From positions 2,108,001 through 2,172,000 of the forward strand of contig NZ_CP034660.1 in the NCBI RefSeq assembly GCF_003971255.1: DNA of 64,000 nucleotides. Direction: 5' to 3'. The notes under the pieces were generated by a model, which saw only the letters and a list, made by a program, of their open reading frames with translations, ran no database searches and was not told where the DNA came from. This DNA is from Colwellia sp. Arc7-635. Its GTDB lineage: Bacteria; Pseudomonadota; Gammaproteobacteria; Enterobacterales; Alteromonadaceae. Shown here piece by piece: positions 1 through 8,489 of the stretch. Positions within the stretch are counted from its first letter, which is position 1, and every line of letters starts with the position of its first letter. Position numbers and translations under genes: made by a program.

Positions 1-1666
1 AACAATTCAACCGCATTAATTTCACTTAAAGATACTTCTGGTCGCTACGACTTAGTGAATAAAATGTTCACATTAAGCTTAGATGTTAAAGACGACAATA
101 TTATTGGTAAAACTGATCATGATATATTCTCTAATGAAACAGCTAATATGATCCGTGCGAATGACCTAAAAGTATTGAATTTAGGCCAAGCAATTCAATG
201 TGAAGAAATATTACCGACTCAAGGTGAAGAAAACTTTTATCTGTGTGTAAAATTTCCCTTATATGATAGTGAGGGGGCGATATATCGAATTTGTAGCATA
301 TGCACGGATATTACTGAAAGATTAGCCGCTCAAAATAAGGCACTGCACCTCGCTCAATATGACTCACTGACAGGGCTACCTAACCGGTTGCTTTTTCTGG
401 ATAGATTAGCGCAATCATTATCTAAAAATCAGTGGGATAAGCACCACTTATCTGTCATGTTCATTGATTTAGATCGATTTAAACTCATCAACGATACGTT
501 AGGACATGACGTGGGCGATCAATTACTCATTAGCGTGGCTCAACGGCTTGATTTACTTGTTCGCGATGGCGACTCAGTATGCCGGTTGGGAGGGATGAAT
601 TTGCAATTTTGTTAACGGAACTTGTCAGTGAAAATGATGCGGTCAATATGGCTGAAAATATTATGCAGTCTTTGACTAAGTCCTACATGATTCATCAAAG
701 AGAACTCATTATTACTCCAAGTATTGGTATTAGCCGCTGTCCTCTTGATGGTAATGATATTCAAAGCTTATTGAAAAAGGCCGGTGTGGCCATGTACAAA
801 GCAAAGACATCAGGAAGAAATACTTACCGTTTTTATTTGAAAGAAGATGATAATAAAGCCAGTAAGTTGCTTTCTCTGGAATTTGATATGCGCAAAATGC
901 TGACGAAAGGTGCTTCTGAACTGTTTTTACTTTACCAACCGAAAGTTGATATTTGTAGTGGACAATTTACAAGTGTAGAAGCGCTTATTCGTTGGGAGCA
1001 TCCAGAATTAGGTGTTATTTCACCTGCGCAGTTTATCCCGCTATTGGAAGAGACTGGCCTGATTATAGAAGTAGGAGAATGGGTGCTTAGAGAAGCTTGT
1101 TTATTTGCATCGAGAATGGCCAAGGCAGGCAATGAAGTAAAGGTTGCTGTCAATCTTTCACCTCGTCAACTTAAACGACAAGAAATTATTGTCACCATTA
1201 GCAATATTTTAAATGAAACAGGCTGTAAACCTCAATGGTTAGAGCTCGAAATGACAGAAAGCGCGCTAGTTGAAGACATAGATTATACCAAAAATTTGTT
1301 AGATGACATTGCTGCAATGGGGTAAGCTTAGCCATTGATGATTTTGGCACCGGATATTCGTCGATGAATTATCTGAAAAATTTACCGTTTAGTACATTAA
1401 AAATAGACCGCTCGTTTATTTTTGATGCACCAAATGTAGAGCAAGATAGAGCTATAGTGACAACTATTGCGCAATTGGCAAAGAATTTAAATATGGGAGT
1501 TGTCGCCGAAGGCGTTGAAACGTTAGAACAATTTAATCTAATTAAACAAATTTTGGGTGAATCAAAAGTTAATAAAATACAGGGCTATTTATTTTCTAAG
1601 CCGATCCATGAAGATGATCTCCTTAATGCTTCTGAAGATATTTTAAGAATTTGGCAGCAATTATAA
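1..1666 (+). CDS. PAS-GGDEF-EAL cyclic-di-GMP protein, 5' partial, two apparent frameshifts
   Basis: Bifunctional-type c-di-GMP turnover protein: PAS sensor, GGDEF (diguanylate cyclase) and EAL (phosphodiesterase) domains. The frame is open from base 1, so the N-terminus lies outside the window. The PAS domain ends with TDITERL near base 330; the GGDEF signature RLGGDEF spans the first break; the EAL domain is complete, with YQPKVD, EALIRWEH, NLSPRQ, DDFGTGYSS, KIDRSF, VAEGVET and GYLFSKP. The gene is read in three successive frames: one G is missing in the GGG at 592-594 and one in the G run at 1319-1322. Restoring both gives 556 continuous codons including the stop. Since all catalytic motifs survive, I infer homopolymer errors or very recent mutations rather than old decay. 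Whether it makes or degrades c-di-GMP cannot be told from sequence alone. Confidence 0.88.
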
Positions 1667-1992
1667 TGTTAACCATTATTTATCCATTATTTGAATATCA
1701 TTAAAACGAAGAGTCACATTATTTTTATTGAGGTTATTAGATTAACAATCTATGTTGTTAATCTAATACAACGGCTTAGCTGTTAATGAACTAATATCCG
1801 TAGCGTTCATTGCTCTTATACCTGACAATGATCAATCGTCATAAAAAAACGGTCAAAGAATTGATAGTGCCAATATAAATAACTCACCAGATTATTCTAC
1901 TGTGTATGATACATAACTGGATATAATACAGATAAATAGAATAAAGTTTAGCAACTAGTGTCGCTGCTAATTTAACCCAAAACGGAGTTTTA
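1667..1992. other. intergenic region with one hairpin
   Basis: No open frame with a credible start or codon use is visible. The only clear structure is the inverted repeat at 1735-1768, described separately. The 3' end holds the ribosome binding site GGAG at 1984-1987 of the following esterase gene. Confidence 0.6.
1735..1768 (+). terminator. hairpin after the GGDEF-EAL gene
   Basis: Perfect 13-bp inverted repeat: TATTAGATTAACA at 1735-1747 and its complement at 1756-1768, with an 8-base loop. It lies 70 bases after the stop codon. There is no T run after it, so it is a weak terminator candidate or an mRNA 3'-end stabiliser. Confidence 0.45.
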
Positions 1993-2838
1993 GTGATTTT
2001 TCCCCCTTATGTATGGCTATTATTTTTTATTAGTTTTACCCCTATAATATATGCACAACAGAGCGACGCTTTTGAAATTCCTCGTAGTCGTGTTATCGAC
2101 ATTAAAGATCCTGAGTCAGAAAGAACTTACCCCTTATTTATAAAGCTGCCACGTTCATATCAATCTAATAAGAACAAGTCATATCCGGTTATTTACCTAA
2201 CGGATGCTTGGTATAGTTTTCAAGTTGTTTCCGGTGCTACTCGTCTTCTGATGAATAGTGGTAAAATGCAGGAAGCGATTATCGTCGGCATTTCATATTC
2301 AAAAGGTTCTCGAGGACCTGCTAGCAGAGTTCGCGATTACACACCCAGCGAAGATCTTAGTTGGAAACTTCCAACCGGGCAGGCGGCTGAGCATGCCCAA
2401 TTCATTGAAAAGGTGGTTTTTTCTTATATCGAAGAAAATTATCGAGTAAATGAGCAACGAACTTTCGTTGGTAATTCACTTGGAGGGCTTCTAGGGGCAT
2501 ATATATTGTTTACTAAACCTGGCTTGTTCAATAACTATATTTTAGGAAGCCCATCAGTTTGGTTTAACAATCATGATATTCTTAAAGTTAAGACCACAAT
2601 CAATACAAATACACATAGAGTATTTATAGCTGTCGGTGCAAGAGAAACCATTGCGCTGGATTCTCCTGCACATGACATGGTGGCAGGCGCGCAGCAACTT
2701 AAATTAAAAATATCAAAAACAGCATTTCCCAATACTGAAGTTAAATTATTGATTATTGAAGGTGCTAATCATGAAACTGCATTCCCAACGTCGGCAACTC
2801 AAGGACTGCATTGGCTATTTAACCTGAACTCTGGATAA
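1993..2838 (+). CDS. secreted alpha/beta-hydrolase, esterase D/IroE-like
   Basis: Exported serine hydrolase of the putative esterase family (PF00756 type). Residues 1-21 form a hydrophobic signal peptide ending around YAQ. The nucleophile elbow GNSLGG puts the catalytic serine at residue 162, and the late motif NHE puts the histidine at 260. At 281 residues it has the usual family length. GTG is chosen as the start because GGAG lies 5 bases upstream and no other start precedes the signal peptide. Substrate is unknown; relatives act on trilactone siderophores or simple esters, but no siderophore genes lie nearby. It stands alone, with a DUF7010 gene following after about 50 bases. Confidence 0.8.
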   Translation: MIFPPYVWLLFFISFTPIIYAQQSDAFEIPRSRVIDIKDPESERTYPLFIKLPRSYQSNKNKSYPVIYLTDAWYSFQVVSGATRLLMNSGKMQEAIIVGISYSKGSRGPASRVRDYTPSEDLSWKLPTGQAAEHAQFIEKVVFSYIEENYRVNEQRTFVGNSLGGLLGAYILFTKPGLFNNYILGSPSVWFNNHDILKVKTTINTNTHRVFIAVGARETIALDSPAHDMVAGAQQLKLKISKTAFPNTEVKLLIIEGANHETAFPTSATQGLHWLFNLNSG

Positions 2839-2892
2839 TGAATGTTTTATGGGGAAGTTTAGCTGAAGCTTGGCTTATGTTAAGGAATGATG

Positions 2893-3443
2893 ATGAAATT
2901 TGAAGATGCGCAAAAAGAGATGAGTTTTTCATATTTTGGCGGCGGCACAGGGTGCTAGTTTCTGGTCTCGTATGGTGCTTAGCCGGATCTGCCGCTTTAT
3001 TGTATTCAAATAGACTAAGTATGCTTACACTGTTCTTTGGTGGTATGTTGATACATCCTGCAGCGATGTTATTGGCAAAAATGTTCAAAAGACCAGGCAA
3101 TCATAGTCCTAACAATCCGCTAGCAAAACTTGCATTAGAAAGTACCATTATATTATTTTTTGGTTTATTTTTGGCTTTTTATGTCGCTAAACTACAAGTC
3201 GAATGGTTTTATCCAATAATGTTGATGACCATTGGTGTGCGCTATTTGGTGTTTAATACTTTATATGGTTCGAGAGTTTACTGGCTATTAGGGGCTTTGC
3301 TGCTATTTTGTGGCATGTTGTGCATTATATTGGGGGCTGATTTTGTTATTGGCGCTTTTATTGGTGGGAGCATTGAAGTTGTTTTTTCGCTGGTGATCCT
3401 TAATCAGTCGAAAGGTATTTACATAAAACAGCCGGAATTTTAA
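2893..3443 (+). CDS. DUF7010-like integral membrane protein, one apparent frameshift
   Basis: Small inner-membrane protein of unknown function with about five hydrophobic segments. Three consecutive ATG codons at 2887, 2890 and 2893 follow TAAGGA at 2881; I take the third for best spacing. The first 20 codons (KFEDAQKEMSFSYFGGGTG) run into a stop because the G run at 2950-2952 has three bases where four are needed. With one G added the protein continues as GVLVSGLVWCLAG for 183 residues. The N-terminal part looks like the conserved start of DUF7010 proteins, from memory of the family. The same type of lesion occurs in six other genes here. Taken as read, only the part from a GTG at 2952 is open. 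Confidence 0.68.
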
Positions 3444-3880
3444 GGCTGAGCTTTTAACTTAATATCTAACTTTGAATTTAACTGTGAATTTAGGGTAGGC
3501 AAAGTAAAATATGCTTAGTATTTTAAATTAGTGAAACGTAAAACACTAAGCTTGAGCATGTTACAAAATTCTTACCGTGTCATCGTCAGTACAAACGCTA
3601 CGTTTTCGTTATTTATTATGATAAATCTGCTTCAATATCTTGTGTTTGTATTTTCAGGCAAGTACCATGGTGCGCTGCTCAATTTAGCGCTATCACCAAT
3701 AATTTAGTGGCTTTTAAATAAATGAGATGATTCTGGGGAACTTAGCTCGGTTTCAGCAATCAAAACGGCGTTATTGATGTATTGCTTGTACTTTACGACA
3801 TTTTCGTAATGACGATTAAAAATACAAAACAAGCAAAATTAAATTTAGAAAAATTCAGATTTGTATCCTCGGGAGTGTTA
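3444..3880. other. intergenic region upstream of bamC
   Basis: About 440 bases without a supported gene. In many gammaproteobacteria dapA lies directly upstream of bamC, but no dapA sequence is present here, so bamC must have its own promoter in this interval. I could not fix a -35/-10 pair. The start-proximal sequence GGGAG at 3871-3875 serves as the bamC ribosome binding site. Confidence 0.5.
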
Positions 3881-4965
3881 ATGAATCGCAAGATATTTTA
3901 TTTTTCATTATTGAGTGTCGCTGTTGCTAGCTGCGGTACTGTAAATAATAAACAAGCAGTAGGCGATTTTGAATACGCACAGCAAAAAGAAGCGAAAGCG
4001 TTAAAAATACCTGCTGGATTAGATAAGCCTAAGAGTGACCGTACTTTCTATGTCACGAACAACATAAATCACGAAGGTCCAATAGGTGCTAATGTTGACG
4101 TTCGTGCACCGTCACTTGTATTACCTATCGCGGCTTCAACGCGTACAGAAAGCGCAAATTCAAAATCAATCATTTGGTTTGACCAAGTGCTCGATGATCA
4201 AGACTTAAAAGACTTTATTGTTCTTGCCATCAAAAATAACTTAGCAAAAGAAGCTGTTGAGCTAACGCAAGCAGATGATGTTGGTTTAGTTTTTGAATCT
4301 ACTTGGTATAACGATGAAACAGAAGAAGGCACTTGGTTATTCAAATCGATAGCAAGTACTGAAAGCACTCGCTATCGTTTTACGCTTGAAAGTAAACCAC
4401 ATGGTCGTAGTGTCGCGTTAACGGTTGAATTAATTGAGTACTTGAAGACCGATAAAGTGGGTGGCAGCAAAACCATCGATATTATTGATCAACAGCGCGC
4501 TGAAATGAACATGCTTAATGAAGTTATTGGGCAAGTTGATTATCAATACCGTTTGAAACAACAAGAAAACCGTTTAATGCGTGAGAACGAACAGTTTGTC
4601 ACTTTAGGTGAGAATGCCTCAGGCGAAGCTGCTTATGTTGTTGGAATAACTGAAGATTTATTATGGTCTAATTTACCATTATTTTTTGAAGATTATGGTT
4701 TTACGATAAAAGATCTTAATGAAACTAATAAAATTTACTATGTAAATTATGTTGAACCTGAATCTAGCCTTTGGGATAGCATTTGGGGGATACAGTACCT
4801 GTTGTAGACTTACCTGAAGGTAAGTACCAGTTTCAGTTAGAAAAGATGGCAGAAAAATCGCTTGTTACTATCTATGATGAACAAGGTACAGCGTTACCAG
4901 AAGCAACATTAGAGAAGATATTTACCGTGATGGAAGCGGGTTTATCATTTAAAAACGTTTTTTAG
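3881..4965 (+). CDS. bamC: outer membrane protein assembly factor BamC, one apparent frameshift
   Basis: Lipoprotein of the BAM complex, which inserts beta-barrel proteins in the outer membrane. The ATG at 3881 follows GGGAG and gives a signal peptide with the lipobox VASC, the cysteine near residue 18. The unstructured N-terminal lasso (ALKIPAGLDKP) that contacts BamD follows, then two helix-grip domains. The frame is lost at the G run 4785-4789: five G where six are needed. Adding one G turns the stop-bound GIQYLL into GDTVPVVDLPEG and gives 361 residues, normal for BamC. Because BamC is widely conserved and the lesion matches the others in this window, a sequence error is likely. A strong terminator follows at 5003-5029. 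Confidence 0.85.
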
Positions 4966-5002
4966 TGATAACACCATAGCGTTTTTTGATGTAGGTTAAA
5001 TA

Positions 5003-5029
5003 AAAAAACTCCGTTAATCGGAGTTTTTT
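5003..5029. terminator. bidirectional terminator between bamC and the DUF2897 gene
   Basis: Perfect stem AAAAAACTCCG / CGGAGTTTTTT with the 5-base loop TTAAT. A run on both sides makes it work in either direction. It serves bamC on plus and the DUF2897 gene on minus, whose stop codon lies in the loop and stem. Confidence 0.85.
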
Positions 5030-5244
5030 GTTTTATAGTCTGTCGCTGGATTTTTGGGTAACGTTGCCATTTTGTGCGCCGATTTTTGCGTTCTTGGTAG
5101 CGTTTCTTTTAAGTCATTGAGCCCTTTCTTACGTAATGGGGTTTTTGAACTTTTTTGAAAAGTACTTAAATTACCAATTAAAATCACTAAAGCGATGATC
5201 ACGATAGCTGGGGCAACCCAATCTTCAGTTAATATACTAGCCAT
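5014..5244 (-). CDS. DUF2897-like short membrane protein
   Basis: A 76-residue protein with one transmembrane segment near residues 10-27 (APAIVIIALVILIGNLS), followed by a basic, Lys-rich cytoplasmic tail. Length, the single helix with GNLS/GNL at its end and the charged tail fit DUF2897, a family of unknown function; placement by memory, not search. The stop codon is inside the bidirectional terminator. It sits downstream of the M15 peptidase gene, separated by about 205 bases. Confidence 0.6.
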   Translation of the reverse strand: MASILTEDWVAPAIVIIALVILIGNLSTFQKSSKTPLRKKGLNDLKETLPRTQKSAHKMATLPKNPATDYKTKNSD

Positions 5245-5449
5245 ACATTTTGCTCCAATAGCTATGTGTTAGACCTAATTTATTGATTAACTACTTATTT
5301 CAATAGCTAAAACATCGGCCTTAATACTGTTTACTCAAAAATACTGTTTACTCAAAATTTGACAGAGCCATTTTATGAATAAAAGTCGATGTTAATTAAT
5401 CATAAGGTTATGAATAAAATACTTAACGCTATTGTACGGAGAACAATGG

Positions 5450-6136
5450 CTAAGGCATAGCAACATTAACAATATAACGTTGATAAAGTTCGGGCAATAA
5501 TGCCAATAACCGTGCTTTACCTTTGATATCACTATGAACGATGGTATTTGCTAAAAGCTCTTCGCTATATGCCTGTTGATATGGTTGAGATAGTGGCGAA
5601 TACGAAAGGTGCCATGGCTCTTGGGCTACGCCGCCACGAAACTTATCATAAGGTAAAAAGAAACCAAATTGCTTCGCATGTTCTGCTAGCCAGCACGTTA
5701 ACGGATAAAAGTAGCCCGGTTGCTGATACTCCCACGGCTCTAGTGCTAAAGACTGGTCAGCGGGCAATAAATTTTTTGCATAAACATCAATATCACAGCC
5801 CCAATGATGACGACTAGCACCTGGCAATGCGGAAAATAACATAATAGCGTGTATTTTTTCCTCTTCACTGAGGTGCTCGATTGCTAATGTCTTGTTTTTG
5901 TCATCTTTAATCGCCGTAAGACCCGAAAACTTGTTTTGCCAAATAGCGAGTTGACGTTCATAACTTCGAAAACCACTGGCAATGGTTAATGCTATGCCGG
6001 CAGTTTTCGCGGCTAATTGTAGCTGTGTGAATGACGATAGCATTTCATGATGAATGCCAACATTAGGTGTTAACCAATGGATATGGCGTTCAGTTTTCCC
6101 TGTTAAGATCAATTCAAGTTCAGTCATTTTAGCCAT
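5450..6136 (-). CDS. M15 family D-alanyl-D-alanine carboxypeptidase
   Basis: Zinc peptidase of the VanY/LAS type, trimming D-Ala from peptidoglycan peptides. Motifs: SGFRSYERQ near residue 60, the zinc motif [10 protein letters not shown] with His and Asp ligands, and EPWHLSYS with the third ligand, near residue 175. At 228 residues it is normal for the family. No signal peptide is seen at the given start, so cellular location is uncertain. The start overlaps the 3' end of dapE by 8 bases, indicating co-transcription and translational coupling with this DAP-pathway gene. Confidence 0.85.
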   Translation of the reverse strand: MAKMTELELILTGKTERHIHWLTPNVGIHHEMLSSFTQLQLAAKTAGIALTIASGFRSYERQLAIWQNKFSGLTAIKDDKNKTLAIEHLSEEEKIHAIMLFSALPGASRHHWGCDIDVYAKNLLPADQSLALEPWEYQQPGYFYPLTCWLAEHAKQFGFFLPYDKFRGGVAQEPWHLSYSPLSQPYQQAYSEELLANTIVHSDIKGKARLLALLPELYQRYIVNVAMP

Positions 6137-7277
6137 CGTTTGTTAGCGCATTAATCAAGGTTTGGTAATAAACATCCGTTAATAAAATCAAATCATCTAC
6201 TGCAACACATTCATTAACTTGATGAATAGTCGCGTTACAAGGGCCAAGTTCAATCACTTGTGCACCTGTAGGCGCTATAAAGCGACCATCAGAGGTGCCA
6301 CCACTGGTGGAAAGCTCTGGAGAGATATCACAACAGGTTTCGATAGCTTGTACTACTGAATCAACCAATGTACTAGGTTCAGTGATAAAAGGCTGACCAT
6401 TAAATGTCCAATTAAGTTCATAATTAAGTTGCTGCTGCGTTAATAACGCCTCTACTTTCTCAACAATCATTTCTGCTGTTAATTCAGTGCTGTAGCGTAA
6501 ATTAAATATCGCTGTCAAATGCCCTGGCACTACATTCGTCGCGCCCGTACCCGATTCAATATTAGAAAGTTGAAAGCTTGTTGGTGGAAAATAATCATTA
6601 CCATTATCCCAATGCATTTCGCTCAACTGTGCTAATACTGGCATAGCTTGGTGAATGGGATTAATCACGTGTTCAGGGTAGGCAACATGTCCTTGCTTAC
6701 CGTGAATATGTAATTCGCCCGTGATTGAACCGCGACGGCCATTTTTAACGACATCACCTAATTTACTTGTACTGGAAGGTTCGCCAACAATACAATAATC
6801 AATTTTTTCATTTCGTGCTTCAAGTGTATCAATAACCCGAGTGGTGCCATTAATAAACGGTCCTTCTTCATCGCTAGTGATTAGAAATGCGATTGAGCCT
6901 TGATGATTTGGATAGTCTGCAACAAAGCGCTCAGTGGCCACTATCATAGCAGCCAAACTGCCTTTCATATCTGCTGCACCACGCCCATAAAGCATGCCAT
7001 CGCTAATTACGGGCTCAAAAGGTGGTGTGTTCCAGCTTTCTAAATTACCGGCAGGCACAACATCGGTATGACCAGCAAAACAAAAGACAGGTCCTGAATT
7101 ACCTCTTCGTGACCATAAGTTTGTGGTGTCTTCAAAAACCATGCTTTCATTATTAAAGCCTAACGCGGCTAAGCGCTCTGCCATTAACTGCTGGCAACCA
7201 AAATCTTCTGGAGTCACTGATGGGCGTTCAATTAATGCTTGCGCTAGTGAAATAGTACTATTGCTATGTTTATTCAT
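6129..7277 (-). CDS. dapE: succinyl-diaminopimelate desuccinylase DapE
   Basis: Hydrolyses N-succinyl-LL-2,6-diaminopimelate to LL-diaminopimelate and succinate, in the succinylase branch of lysine and peptidoglycan precursor synthesis. M20-family di-zinc enzyme: [11 protein letters not shown] (first zinc His near residue 70), GRGAADMKG (bridging Asp), TSDEEGP (general base Glu) and SGGTSDGRF near the C-terminus. The length of 382 residues is typical. It is followed by an overlapping M15 peptidase gene and preceded, after a 14-base gap, by the ArsC-family gene, a gene order common in gammaproteobacteria. Confidence 0.96.
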   Translation of the reverse strand: MNKHSNSTISLAQALIERPSVTPEDFGCQQLMAERLAALGFNNESMVFEDTTNLWSRRGNSGPVFCFAGHTDVVPAGNLESWNTPPFEPVISDGMLYGRGAADMKGSLAAMIVATERFVADYPNHQGSIAFLITSDEEGPFINGTTRVIDTLEARNEKIDYCIVGEPSSTSKLGDVVKNGRRGSITGELHIHGKQGHVAYPEHVINPIHQAMPVLAQLSEMHWDNGNDYFPPTSFQLSNIESGTGATNVVPGHLTAIFNLRYSTELTAEMIVEKVEALLTQQQLNYELNWTFNGQPFITEPSTLVDSVVQAIETCCDISPELSTSGGTSDGRFIAPTGAQVIELGPCNATIHQVNECVAVDDLILLTDVYYQTLINALTNDG

Positions 7278-7291
7278 AAGGATATTAGTGC

Positions 7292-7636
7292 CTACGCTAA
7301 GGTTTCTTGATATTGACTGTCTTTAAAGCCAATCAATAGCGTTTGTTGATGCTTAAGTAATGGACGTTTAATCAGGGTAGGTTGCGCTAAGATAATCTCA
7401 GTCATCACTTCGTCAGTAAGATTGTTCTTAATTTCATCAGATAAATTTCGAAATGTTGTGCTGCGCTTGTTTAATAACAAGGTTAAATCAGTGCAAGTAA
7501 GGAGTTCTGATAATAATTGCGGACTAAGGCCATCGCTGCGAAAGTCATGGAAGTCATAGGGAATATTTTGTTGCTCTAACCATTTCTTGGCTTTTTTTAC
7601 GCTATCGCAATTTTTAATGCCATATAATATTGTCAT
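7292..7636 (-). CDS. ArsC/Spx family protein, YffB-like
   Basis: A 114-residue thioredoxin-fold protein of the ArsC family. The N-terminal [12 protein letters not shown] has the single catalytic-type cysteine near residue 9. The location next to dapE identifies the YffB branch, which is a glutathione-dependent reductase-like protein of unproven substrate, rather than true arsenate reductase. No arsenic-resistance genes are nearby. It lies between the ACT-domain gene and dapE with gaps under 15 bases, so the four genes from the ACT protein to the peptidase probably form one operon. Confidence 0.85.
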   Translation of the reverse strand: MTILYGIKNCDSVKKAKKWLEQQNIPYDFHDFRSDGLSPQLLSELLTCTDLTLLLNKRSTTFRNLSDEIKNNLTDEVMTEIILAQPTLIKRPLLKHQQTLLIGFKDSQYQETLA

Positions 7637-7649
7637 TGTTTTTCCTGGA

Positions 7650-8030
7650 TTATATTACTTGGTAGTTATGTTTTATAAGTGCTGATTTTGCCGCTTCTGC
7701 TTTATCCGACTTCACTAAAACGTAGTCGGTATCGAATGTTGAAATGGCAAAGATACTGATTTTCTCATTTGCTAAAACGGTTGATATATTCGACATTATA
7801 CCGGTTAAGCTAAAATCTAATGGCCCAACAACTTCAAATGCTTGCCAACCAAGCTCAACTTCTTCACTGTCAATTTCGATATGTTCTGGGATAACAATTG
7901 AAATTTCATCATAAGTTTTTGCTAAGAAAAATATTGGCGCATTAAATACTACATCTGGTATTGAACTCTCGCGTCGCAGGCTATGAATCGCAAATGACTC
8001 GGATAAGCGGCGTAGGGTTAAATGACTCAT
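7650..8030 (-). CDS. ACT domain-containing protein (CASTOR-type)
   Basis: A 126-residue protein with two small ACT-like halves. The C-terminal half (GPLDFSLTGIMSNISTVLANEKISIFAISTFDTDYVLVK) has the ACT pattern of a leading GxL, a helix and the strands ISIFAIST and DYVLVK. Such proteins bind amino acids as regulators. Its ligand is unknown. It is the first gene of the dapE group, so a role tied to amino-acid sensing is plausible but unproven. Confidence 0.7.
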   Translation of the reverse strand: MSHLTLRRLSESFAIHSLRRESSIPDVVFNAPIFFLAKTYDEISIVIPEHIEIDSEEVELGWQAFEVVGPLDFSLTGIMSNISTVLANEKISIFAISTFDTDYVLVKSDKAEAAKSALIKHNYQVI

Positions 8031-8263
8031 AAATTAACTTTGTTTAGATAATTGTGACGCTACTATAGCGTTTAATAGCGGGGATCTCTAGGGCAGTAAT
8101 AGCGGAATTTTTTAATATTTTTGTTAAATATCATCGCTAAATATACTGGTTAACCTGTTTTTAGCGTCCTCTAAGTTAATTATTACTGCTAAGTTGTTGT
8201 ATATCTAGGTCTAGTGAGCTATATCAGGTCAATTTGTGGCGGTAGTTATTATAAAAAGTTATA

Positions 8264-8294
8264 AATGATATCCACATAAGCTGTGGATATCATT
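8264..8294 (-). terminator. long perfect hairpin downstream of ackA-pta
   Basis: A 13-bp perfect stem, AATGATATCCACA at 8264-8276 and its complement at 8282-8294, with a 5-base loop. Read on minus it is followed within about 10 bases by a run of five T, so it could end the ackA-pta transcript. The core resembles a palindromic protein site as well. Confidence 0.45.
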
Positions 8295-8432
8295 GTGTGC
8301 AACTATTGTTTAATCTCCTAACTTGATGTTTTTAAATGATTAAATTAACTGGTTAAAAAGTGACGGCTAGTGACTTTTATCACAAAAATTAGAGAAGTTA
8401 TTAAAATATCGCATTAGCAGTAAAAGTGGGTA

Positions 8433-8461
8433 AAGATCTACTTATTTATAAAGTAGATCTT
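8433..8461 (-). terminator. hairpin just after the pta stop codon
   Basis: An 11-bp perfect stem, AAGATCTACTT / AAGTAGATCTT, loop of 7, located 29 bases beyond the pta stop on minus. No T run follows on minus, so it may protect the mRNA end rather than terminate. Confidence 0.4.
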
Positions 8462-8489
8462 AATTATTATGGTTTTTTATGGTGGATGA

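Larger units (their letters stand above)
8031..8489. other. intergenic region downstream of pta with two hairpins
   Basis: No gene is supported in these roughly 460 bases. Two perfect inverted repeats are present (8264-8294 and 8433-8461). The interval must also contain the promoter of the ACT/dapE operon on the minus strand; I could not assign its boxes. Confidence 0.55.
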
